A stretch of DNA of 53,720 bases from a virus. Positions within the stretch are counted from its first letter, which is position 1, and each line of letters starts with the position of its first letter. Positions 48,143-53,720 of this stretch are shown piece after piece. The DNA lies in the IMG/VR virus record IMGVR_UViG_3300025809_000027, positions 1-53,720 of that record; one strand, 5' to 3'. Below the pieces are notes generated by a model. That model saw only the letters and a program-made list of their open reading frames with translations. It was not told the origin of the DNA and made no database searches. A program made the translations under genes and the position numbers.

Positions 48143-48373
48143 CTACTTAGGTAAGTGTAAATCATAATCACCATTACATCTATTGCACTTTACTTCATTG
48201 TATTTAAGTTCGTTCCATCTACACGTAGTACAATCAACAACAACAGGTGTATTTAATACAGGTTCAGTTCTTTTTGCCCTGCGCTCGTTTAACCATTTAG
48301 CTAGGGTTTCTTTTGTTTCTTTTGCAAATACTTCATCTACTTGCTTTGCTAATTTTTTTAAGTTTATGTTCAT
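48143..48373 (-). CDS. Small protein with C-terminal zinc-binding Cys pairs
   Basis: A 76-residue protein: a helical N-terminal part (LKKLAKQVDEVFAKETKETL) and a C-terminus with CTTCRWNE and CNRCNG, two C-x2-C pairs expected to bind zinc. It is leftward, in the accessory operon. The first gene after site G read on the minus strand is downstream, so this gene may be part of the same or the neighbouring cassette. Possible nucleic-acid binding. Confidence 0.6.
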   Translation of the reverse strand: MNINLKKLAKQVDEVFAKETKETLAKWLNERRAKRTEPVLNTPVVVDCTTCRWNELKYNEVKCNRCNGDYDLHLPK

Positions 48374-48385
48374 TGTATTTATCCG

Positions 48386-48529
48386 TTAAAAAATAATAAA
48401 AAAGGCTACTAATAATTCAATTACACAAGCCCAAGCGATTATTTTGAGAAATATATCTATAATATCAGGTTTTCCTAAATTCTTTAAGAATAAATACTGA
48501 AGTATGGTTAAAAATTCTTTTGTTTTCAT
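48386..48529 (-). CDS. 47-residue membrane peptide
   Basis: A small protein, MKTKEFLTILQYLFLKNLGK, then a hydrophobic end (IFLKIIAWACVIELLVAFFIIF), probably one or two membrane helices. Its ATG overlaps the stop codon of the upstream gene (TAATG), so the two are co-translated. Unknown function. Confidence 0.5.
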   Translation of the reverse strand: MKTKEFLTILQYLFLKNLGKPDIIDIFLKIIAWACVIELLVAFFIIF

Positions 48530-48696
48530 TATTGCTCACATTTAAATAGCCACCTTTTGCATTTAGGACATTGTTCTTGTTCGTGCCCTGCGTTTACCAT
48601 GTTAGCAGTCCAGTTATGCAAATCAATATACCTTAATTTTTTAAGGTTATGGTCTGAGCAAGGATTAGTTTTGAGATTTTCAGGTTTTACAGGCAT
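48529..48696 (-). CDS. 55-residue zinc-ribbon-like protein
   Basis: A small protein, MPVKPENLKTNPCSDHNLKK, then an aromatic helix and CPKCKRWLFKC. Cys and His (CSDH, CPKC, C) suggest a zinc site. It lies in the leftward accessory operon, coupled by TAATG to the following gene. Unknown function. Confidence 0.5.
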   Translation of the reverse strand: MPVKPENLKTNPCSDHNLKKLRYIDLHNWTANMVNAGHEQEQCPKCKRWLFKCEQ

Positions 48697-48697
48697 C

Positions 48698-48835
48698 TTA
48701 TTTAGGGTTTAGTTCTGCATACTCTTGTTCAGTTAGTATTACGTACTTGCCACCTTTTAAAATCATTTCTCCTTTTATTTCAAAAGTCATTGTGTTGTCA
48801 TTAAAATCTCCTGTTACTAATTGTGCTTTTATCAT
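48698..48835 (-). CDS. 45-residue protein, unknown
   Basis: A short frame, MIKAQLVTGDFNDNTMTFEI, with strand-turn-strand character and the end YVILTEQEYAELNPK. It is one base from the next gene of the operon. The amphipathic strands and the tight spacing support it being coding. Confidence 0.45.
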   Translation of the reverse strand: MIKAQLVTGDFNDNTMTFEIKGEMILKGGKYVILTEQEYAELNPK

Positions 48836-48876
48836 TGTTTTTTAGTGTATATAGTATTTATTTGCCTTCATCTTAT

Positions 48877-49086
48877 TTAGGGTTTAGTTTTAAGTGATTC
48901 AATTAATTGGTCAGCAATCCGAACTGCAAATCCTGATGCGTCCTCGTGTATATTAAATCCTCCTGCAAATAATCCTTGCATTGCTTTAGCTGCAAAGTAT
49001 TCTCTTTTAGTCACCCCTAACTCTTGTTCCCATACTCCTTCTTTTTGGCTTATTGGGTGTATGAATTTTGATTCTGTTTTTGCCAT
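48877..49086 (-). CDS. Small accessory protein, unknown
   Basis: A 69-residue protein: GVTKREYFAAKAMQGLFAGGFNIHED and a C-terminal helix (FAVRIADQLIESLKTKP). The REYFAAKAMQGL stretch is a motif that recurs in short phage proteins of many hosts, of unknown function. Leftward, in the accessory operon next to the HTH gene. Confidence 0.6.
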   Translation of the reverse strand: MAKTESKFIHPISQKEGVWEQELGVTKREYFAAKAMQGLFAGGFNIHEDASGFAVRIADQLIESLKTKP

Positions 49087-49105
49087 AATTATATTTATTT
49101 AGGGT

Positions 49106-49306
49106 TTAGTTTGTTTTTAAAGGTTTTGCATATTTTGGTAATTCATTTTTTACTTCATCATAATTAGAAACACTTATTTTAGCATCCCAATTACCAGATT
49201 CAGTTCCTAAAAATTTAACGTCTTTAAAGTACTTTTTTACAAAAGGTTTAAATTCATTTCTTGTAAATAAGTTTCTTGTGTGTGTGTAAGTTAATGTAGT
49301 TGTCAT
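49106..49306 (-). CDS. Small accessory protein, first gene of the leftward operon
   Basis: A 66-residue, basic protein (TLTYTHTRNLFTRNEFKPFV, KKYFKDVKFLGTESGNWDAK). It is the first gene of the leftward operon, diverging from the HTH regulator gene at 49458. The 150-base space between the two genes holds AT-rich promoter-like sequence (ATTATTTG on the minus strand), so the HTH protein may control both. Unknown function. Confidence 0.55.
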   Translation of the reverse strand: MTTTLTYTHTRNLFTRNEFKPFVKKYFKDVKFLGTESGNWDAKISVSNYDEVKNELPKYAKPLKTN

Positions 49307-49383
49307 AACCTTTGTTTTAAATTATATTTAAATACAAATAATATCATTATTATTAAAGCAAAAATACAAAACATTTAACACAT

Positions 49384-49510
49384 AACAAAATAATATTTAC
49401 ATTAATTTACTAATAATCTCGTTTTATTTTGTATATTTGCTTAAAATAAAGATATAAATGAGCTTATTAAGGTTAAATGAGATATTAGATAAAGATTATA
49501 CAGGCAGGGC
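49384..49510 (+). repeat. Terminal repeat, copy 2 (identical to 1-127)
   Basis: This marks the point where the window begins a second round of the genome. After this stretch the sequence diverges from the beginning of the window, first by scattered base changes and then completely. The offset of 49,383 bases defines the phage unit length. Confidence 0.95.
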
Positions 49511-49724
49511 GTTGGCTAAAGAATTAGGGGTCACGCCTAATACTGTGAGTAATTGGGTTAAAGGTAAATCAACACCAAGTGGTGACGACTTACTGAGAAT
49601 CGCCAAAGCCCTAGACGTGGATGTAAGAGATCTTTTCCATTCCACGAAAACAAAGGAAGCAGACGATATTTTGAAAAAAGCAATAAATGACTTGCAAGTC
49701 GTTTATTCTAAGATTAAAAAATAA
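49458..49724 (+). CDS. Small XRE-type helix-turn-helix regulator (version 2)
   Basis: An 88-residue near-copy of the protein at 75-344, with the same HTH (GRALAKELGVTPNTVSNWVKG). It differs mainly at KGKS for KGYS, in ALDVDVRDLF, and at the C-terminus (ADDILKKAIND...). Unlike version 1, it is followed by two other genes before the cassette site. DNA contacts should be the same as those of version 1, since the recognition helix is unchanged. Confidence 0.85.
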   Translation: MSLLRLNEILDKDYTGRALAKELGVTPNTVSNWVKGKSTPSGDDLLRIAKALDVDVRDLFHSTKTKEADDILKKAINDLQVVYSKIKK

Positions 49725-49734
49725 AACAACTAAA

Positions 49735-50028
49735 ATGGAATTAATACACACATACAGAGGTGCTAGAGAATTAAAGCATATACGGTTTGGTTTTGATGAC
49801 GAGAAAGAATTTATAAATAGATTTAACTTATCAATTATAACTGCAAAAAAACTTTGCAACTATTTAGAAAAAAATAACAAAGTTGTAGACATGACGGAAA
49901 GCTATGACCCGCAATCTGGTTGGAGTGGCTTTAACTTCATCATAGGAGACCAAGACCTTTCTGTGAATGGTTTTTGCTTTAGTCCTGAACGGGTGGATAG
50001 TTTTTTAATAAAGAATAAAGATAACTAA
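49735..50028 (+). CDS. Unknown protein (version-2 module)
   Basis: A 97-residue protein starting MELIHTYRGARELKHIRFGF. I chose the ATG at 49735, 10 bases after the HTH stop; the in-frame ATG at 49687 would overlap the HTH gene. A helical FINRFNLSIITAKKLCNYLEKNN and a C-terminal beta part (SGFNFIIGDQDLSVNGFCFS) follow. It has no counterpart in version 1. No family is recognised. Confidence 0.55.
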   Translation: MELIHTYRGARELKHIRFGFDDEKEFINRFNLSIITAKKLCNYLEKNNKVVDMTESYDPQSGWSGFNFIIGDQDLSVNGFCFSPERVDSFLIKNKDN

Positions 50029-50035
50029 AAAACAA

Positions 50036-50230
50036 ATGAGCATTATAACCCTAGAAGGCAAGGCGTATGAAGTAAGCGAAGCACATCTTAAAATGCTACT
50101 CGATAAACAGAAACAAATTAATGATAAGCCATACTATCACGGAAGCGATGTTGAAATGGACGGCTTTATAAATACGCTAAAGCCATCATTCAAATGCCTT
50201 GGTTATATTGAATTTGACTTTAGACTTTAA
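50036..50230 (+). CDS. 64-residue protein, unknown
   Basis: A small protein (MSIITLEGKAYEVSEAHLKM..., GFINTLKPSFKCLGYIEFDF). It lies 7 bases after the previous gene and 2 bases before attC-like site H. It has strand-helix character. Present only in the version-2 module; probably a cassette-associated accessory gene. Confidence 0.5.
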   Translation: MSIITLEGKAYEVSEAHLKMLLDKQKQINDKPYYHGSDVEMDGFINTLKPSFKCLGYIEFDFRL

Positions 50231-50232
50231 GA

Positions 50233-50295
50233 TAACGGACTTGGGTATGAATAAGCGATAGCGACCCGTAGGGTTATTTATACCCTGTGTTAGCC
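50233..50295 (+). repeat. attC-like cassette site H (best example)
   Basis: TAAC (50233-50236), spacer GGACTT, left arm GGGTATGAATAA (50243-50254), 19-base loop, right arm TTATTTATACCC (50274-50285), spacer TGT, then GTTAGCC (50289-50295). Eleven of 12 arm positions pair by Watson-Crick, the other being a G.T wobble at base 7. The whole site is 63 bases, a usual attC length. Confidence 0.7.
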
Positions 50296-50326
50296 ATCTG
50301 GTGCGGATTTTAAATGAAATATTGAA

Positions 50327-50728
50327 ATGAAAGACTTAACTGATAAAGAATTTTTTGAAGTCCCTAATAAGGTGCAGTATATCTATATGATGGGTATGAT
50401 GAAGCAGCCCATTGGCTCAAGCACTTATGAAAAAGCTATCAAAGAACATCCTGAATACTTTCCTGATGAAGTTGAACATAGAAAAAAATGGGCTGCGATA
50501 CCGCAAGAAGTACACGATAAATACTGGGAAGAATATTGGAAGATTGAAGAAGAAGTAATGAAAGATGTATCACCAAGCAAAGGTATTATGGGTTGGATAG
50601 ATGACCAAGAAGGATATAGCGAATGGAATAAGAAATGGACTGAAGCAAACGAAAAAGCTAAACCTTTGCGTGAAGCATTACACAAAAAATTCTATTCCGA
50701 ATATGGTATTGAATGGAACGGCTGGTAG
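50327..50728 (+). CDS. Cassette-encoded protein, unknown
   Basis: A 133-residue acidic, aromatic-rich soluble protein (EHRKKWAAIPQEVHDKYWEEYWKIEEEV, GIMGWIDDQEGYSEWNKKW). It starts 31 bases after site H and is followed by GCTAACTACCGTATATG, the cassette tail motif also seen at 1006 and 11596. It is the only cassette between the site and the integrase remnant in version 2. No family is recognised. Confidence 0.55.
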   Translation: MKDLTDKEFFEVPNKVQYIYMMGMMKQPIGSSTYEKAIKEHPEYFPDEVEHRKKWAAIPQEVHDKYWEEYWKIEEEVMKDVSPSKGIMGWIDDQEGYSEWNKKWTEANEKAKPLREALHKKFYSEYGIEWNGW

Positions 50729-50813
50729 CACTTGTTGCTAACTACCGTATATGTCAACAAAAGCCCGTATTAACGGGACTATGTGTCGGGATAACACAAC
50801 TTTTACAGCACAT

Positions 50814-50912
50814 TTAAAAATCAGGACTTTGCTCAATTATCATTTTCCGATTCACCTCTTTAACAACAGTAGCATAACGCTTTGTCATTAATTCAGATTG
50901 ATGCCCGTACAA
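50814..50912 (-). pseudogene. 3' remnant of integrase 1
   Basis: Ninety-nine bases align with 1083-1181, encoding the last 32 codons of integrase 1 in frame, from LYGHQSE through the catalytic Tyr (KRYATVV) to the stop. The match ends 5 bases before the stop codon of integrase 2. It shows that the version-2 module once had integrase 1 and that integrase 2 replaced the rest of it by recombination at the gene's 3' end. Confidence 0.85.
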
Positions 50913-50916
50913 ATCT

Positions 50917-52122
50917 TTAATACTTCAACAACTTACTATAATCATCTGGAAGCTCAATATCATTTACTTGAATATAACCGTAGATAGCTTTACTTGTGTG
51001 GCCCGTAATTAATGACAGTTTTGTAACCGTCTCACTTTTAGAAAGTGTTTTGCGCAACTCCAAATATATTTTAGTTATAAAAGTATAACGGAAATGATAA
51101 AGCGTAAATTCTGGATCAATATTATTTTTCTTTCTAAACTTCAAAAATTCCTTACTGTAAAAACCACGCCTATTAATTTCGGTGGTCTCGTTCCAGTCAG
51201 TATTTAAGGGTTTAAAAATATAACCCTCTTTTCCTTTTACAAAATCTTTTAGTTTGTCTAATAAAATAGAAGGAATAATCTTTGTCTTTTGCGCTTTGGT
51301 TTTCGTCTCAATCCGAATTACATTTTTTTCAAAATCAATATCACTTACTTTAATCCTCACAACCTCCAGGGGTCTCCAAAACATGTGACCAACAAAATAA
51401 ATAAACATCAGCATCGTGGGATCCTGAACCGTCAACAGCTTAACAATATTATTAACTTCATCAGCGGTATAGACTTTGACGGGCTTTTTGATTACTTTTT
51501 TATTGCGAATTTCCTTGATGAAGTTAAACTCAATATAACTTTCATCTGAAAGAATGTTAAAAATAGAACTCAAAGCTATTTTACAATTGTTCCTGTTTTT
51601 TGCCCCAGAGAATTGATTTAAGAACTGAGACACGTGACGCTTATTAATTTCAGTAATAGCTACACGTAACTCGTTATTCTTGCTTAAAAATGCCTTAAAT
51701 TGCTTGACACGGCTAAAATAGTCCTTATAAGTTGTTTGTTTTACTTCTTTCTCTTTTATAGACAGCGCATAATCTAAACAGGCTTCAGCCGTGTAGTTTT
51801 CAGAAGATATATTAATTTCATGGGGGGACCACCCTTTTTTCAAAAAATCATTGACTGTTTTTTTAATCAGCTTCAAATGATGCAGCCGTTCTTTTTTAGT
51901 TTTGAATCTACGATTGACGCTAAAAGTGATCGGAGTTTGTCTTTTCATCACCCCTGAGGCTTCATCTATGAAGGAATAGTACACATACCAACGTTTTGAC
52001 AGGTTAAAATCTTTGCCCCCGTGATATATTTTTGGCGATATGTAGTTCTTTGCTCCCATTTTTTTCTTCTTACTGTATGCGGTTTTGTATGCGGTAAGAA
52101 TTTCATTGGTTAAAAAAGCCAT
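50917..52122 (-). CDS. int: Tyrosine recombinase / phage integrase 2
   Basis: A 401-residue integrase unrelated in detail to integrase 1. It has an N-terminal arm-binding part, a SAM-like domain (KAFLSKNNELRVAITEINKRH), and a catalytic domain with Arg in FWRPLEVVRIKV, YHFRYTFITK, LITGHTSKAIYGYIQV, and nucleophile Tyr383 or Tyr381. Its start lies beside attP with the Met-tRNA 3' half, so it would target a Met tRNA gene. The stop codon abuts the remnant of integrase 1. Confidence 0.9.
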   Translation of the reverse strand: MAFLTNEILTAYKTAYSKKKKMGAKNYISPKIYHGGKDFNLSKRWYVYYSFIDEASGVMKRQTPITFSVNRRFKTKKERLHHLKLIKKTVNDFLKKGWSPHEINISSENYTAEACLDYALSIKEKEVKQTTYKDYFSRVKQFKAFLSKNNELRVAITEINKRHVSQFLNQFSGAKNRNNCKIALSSIFNILSDESYIEFNFIKEIRNKKVIKKPVKVYTADEVNNIVKLLTVQDPTMLMFIYFVGHMFWRPLEVVRIKVSDIDFEKNVIRIETKTKAQKTKIIPSILLDKLKDFVKGKEGYIFKPLNTDWNETTEINRRGFYSKEFLKFRKKNNIDPEFTLYHFRYTFITKIYLELRKTLSKSETVTKLSLITGHTSKAIYGYIQVNDIELPDDYSKLLKY

Positions 52123-52312
52123 TGATTTATAGAGTTAAATAACTTAAAACCAATGACTTGAAATTGTAGCGAGAGCGGGGCACGATCCCGCGACCTCCGG
52201 GTTATGAACCGCCAAAAATAGGTGCTAAAAAAATTAAATCATTGATTTACAGTCTGTTGATTTTTTACTAAATGTTAAAATAAGGCGTTTTGTATGCGGT
52301 TTTGTATGCGGT
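52074..52312. other. attP region of integrase 2 (Met-tRNA 3' half with arm repeats)
   Basis: On the minus strand, 52210-52167 reads as the 3' 44 bases of a Met tRNA: anticodon loop TTCATAA, variable loop, T-stem GCGGG/CCCGC, and acceptor strand TCTCGCT. The 5' half of the tRNA is missing, so it is not a gene. An identical 22-base repeat made of two TGTATGCGG units lies on each side, at 52074-52095 (inside the integrase start) and 52291-52312; these are probable integrase arm sites. Phage genes flank both sides, so the site is intact attP. Confidence 0.8.
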
Positions 52313-52368
52313 CTGTTTTTTCAATAATCTATACACGTTATTTTTATGTGTAAAGAAAATTTGATAAT

Positions 52369-53406
52369 CTATGTATAATATTTAACAGTTTCATTTAACT
52401 CGTTTCCAAAATTATAAATATCATCAATAGAATTTATTAAATGTTTCACCTCTTTTTTAGACGCATCAAATAAGCCTATATACTTACTTCTGCCGTCAAG
52501 GTATAGCCTACATATTGGCTTGCGATTATTGTCATCTAGTAAAACACCAAAGTAGGATTGAGTATCCCTATGGGTGACTCGTTCAACTGGAATCGATTTT
52601 CTTAGTATTGCAACTAAAATTCTAAATGCGTCAATCTCTTCTTCGGTTGTTATTATCTTACTTTGCTCCTCAATAACAATTGGCTCAGCAACCGTTTCTT
52701 TTGTGATTGCACTTTGTAGCCGATCGCTTACCTTGTCACTTATGAGTTGAGAAATGCCCTTAGGAACGATGGTTTTAAATAGGTCAACTACTTTTTTAGT
52801 CATCATACTACTGGTTATTCTGGAAGCGAAAAATTTAGCAAAATCATCAGATGTTTCAGTAATTTCTTGTTCAAATATTGACTTAACCTCATGGATATAT
52901 TTCAAACTTGAAGCATTGGACGTTATTTTGCTTGCGTCAAAATTATCTTTATGAAACTTTTGAACCTCCTGTATTGTAGTGTCCTTTAGACTATTTAATG
53001 ATAGTGTCAAAAAAGGTTTTTCATCCATTATATTAGGCTTGGCTAAGTCCGTAAAAAACAAAAAACTATTTCCGTTAGTTAGAATGCCGAACTTGGTTTT
53101 AGAAACATTAAAATATCTATGTAGTTGAGATGAATGCTTGGAAAGTTTTTCTTTCCAGTGTTTGCATTCAATTATAATTATAGGTTTACCGTCGTGAATT
53201 ACTGCATAATCAACTTTTTCACCTTTTTTTATTCCTAAATCAGCGGTAAATTCGGGAATAACTTCTCTGGGGTCAAATACATTATACCCCAATAAACCAA
53301 TAAAAGGCAAAACGAACGCTGTTTTTGTAGCCTCCTCTGTGTTTATTTCTGATTTTAATTCCTTAAATTTTTCTGCTAGGGTTTCTAGTCTCGATTTTAA
53401 TTCCAT
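52369..53406 (-). CDS. HsdR N-terminal-type nuclease (possible defence gene)
   Basis: A 345-residue protein. Residues 20-150 match the type I restriction HsdR N-terminal nuclease group (PD-(D/E)xK): PFIGLLGYNVFDPREVIPEF, then Asp66 in KVDYAVI and Glu80/Lys82 in IIIIECKHW, then ILTNGNSFLFF. The C-terminal 190 residues are helical with a small beta end (GVLLDDNNRKPICRLYL). There is no helicase, so it is a stand-alone nuclease. It lies between attP and the repressor, where version 1 has other genes, and could act as a phage-borne anti-phage system in the lysogen. Confidence 0.75.
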   Translation of the reverse strand: MELKSRLETLAEKFKELKSEINTEEATKTAFVLPFIGLLGYNVFDPREVIPEFTADLGIKKGEKVDYAVIHDGKPIIIIECKHWKEKLSKHSSQLHRYFNVSKTKFGILTNGNSFLFFTDLAKPNIMDEKPFLTLSLNSLKDTTIQEVQKFHKDNFDASKITSNASSLKYIHEVKSIFEQEITETSDDFAKFFASRITSSMMTKKVVDLFKTIVPKGISQLISDKVSDRLQSAITKETVAEPIVIEEQSKIITTEEEIDAFRILVAILRKSIPVERVTHRDTQSYFGVLLDDNNRKPICRLYLDGRSKYIGLFDASKKEVKHLINSIDDIYNFGNELNETVKYYT

Positions 53407-53438
53407 GATAATAAATAGGGTTTAGTTTATGGTTTAGT

Positions 53439-53720
53439 TTAAATAGATCGGGGCATTAAATTTTTTTTGGTATCAAATAGTGTTTCAAGATTTTCAATTC
53501 TTGAAGCTTGTGCGTTAATTTCTAAGGACTGTAACTTTATACGAGCGTCCTGACCTTCAGAAATACGCTCTAAGACTTCAACTCTTTTTAACAGTAAACT
53601 ATCAACAGGCGTTTCTTTTGGTTTAACAAGCATCGTTCCTTTGCCTGTTAGAATCCATTCATAACTGATCTCGGGGTATCTGTTTGTTATTTTTCTAGCA
53701 AGTCCTGCTGAAATTCCATT
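53439..53720 (-). CDS. CI-like repressor, version 2 (partial, 5' end outside)
   Basis: The C-terminal 93 residues of a repressor homologous to 3424-3801. The last 114 bases of the window (HTH end and linker, NGISAGLARKITNRYPEISY...) are identical to 3550-3663. The coiled-coil tail (EVLERISEGQDARIKLQSLE...) has diverged in sequence and length. The start codon lies beyond the window. The same linker and presumably the same HTH imply similar operator specificity. Confidence 0.85.
   Translation of the reverse strand, partial: NGISAGLARKITNRYPEISYEWILTGKGTMLVKPKETPVDSLLLKRVEVLERISEGQDARIKLQSLEINAQASRIENLETLFDTKKNLMPRSI

Noticed and set aside
49384-49510. Direct terminal repeats of a linear virion genome (cos or DTR)
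   Set aside because: A second, diverged module follows the repeat for 4.2 kb, so it is not at the end of the molecule shown; the stretch lies inside a gene, which does not favour a packaging end.
52167-52210. A Met tRNA gene on the minus strand
   Set aside because: Only the 3' part from the anticodon loop is present; the 5' acceptor, D-arm and half of the anticodon stem are missing, so it is an attP core, not a gene.

Overview
This window is a temperate tailed phage of a flavobacterium or close relative (Bacteroidota). It is AT-rich. Promoter -7 boxes are of the Bacteroidota TAnnTTTG type, start codons sit in A-rich contexts such as AACAATTATG rather than behind strong Shine-Dalgarno sites, secreted proteins have short Bacteroidota-style signal peptides, and one tail protein ends in the common Bacteroidota GFLPPRM...GLMIYQTD...YNGTAW module. 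No ribosomal, metabolic or other clearly host genes are present.

Layout. 1-3801: lysogeny module, version 1 (small HTH regulator, two cassette genes, tyrosine integrase, attP with the 3' end of a serine-type tRNA, three small unknown genes, CI-like repressor). 3802-3957: divergent operator region. 3958-10682: rightward early genes: small proteins, an 11-residue-repeat protein, a probable recombination gene pair (conserved phage protein plus PD-(D/E)xK nuclease), an SSB-like DUF3127 protein, an ASCH protein, a replisome organiser and a DnaC-like loader. 11026-13130: gene-cassette region with an RNA ligase. 13297-17542: small genes, HNH nuclease, PLD-like protein, ParB/adenine-methylase fusion. 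17575-24602: packaging and head. 24672-27244: connectors. 27241-28190: leftward lipoprotein morons. 28311-44660: tail, with a frameshifted chaperone and a tape measure. 44685-47321: secreted protein, holins, endolysin, spanin candidate. 47806-49306: leftward accessory operon. 49384-53720: lysogeny module, version 2 (same HTH gene, other cassette genes, a different integrase, attP with the 3' half of a Met tRNA, an HsdR-N nuclease and the start of the same repressor).

The first 127 bases are identical to 49384-49510, and the last 114 to 3550-3663. The phage unit is therefore about 49.4 kb and probably circular or circularly permuted. The window runs once round it and then into a diverged second version of the lysogeny module. 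Both attP sites are uninterrupted, so this looks like a viral or replicative form, or a merge of two strains, rather than an ordinary integrated prophage.

Three signals stand out. (1) At least eight integron-attC-like folded sites, with a conserved G.T wobble at the same place in six of them, flank small accessory genes at five loci. In three of them the start codon of the next gene lies inside the site's own loop. (2) Three arrays of an 11-bp direct repeat each sit exactly 24 bp upstream of a TAnnTTT-type box, in front of the head, tail and tail-fibre operons; they look like activator sites of a late-gene regulon. (3) The two lysogeny modules show integrase replacement caught in the act, with a 99-base 3' remnant of integrase 1 abutting integrase 2.
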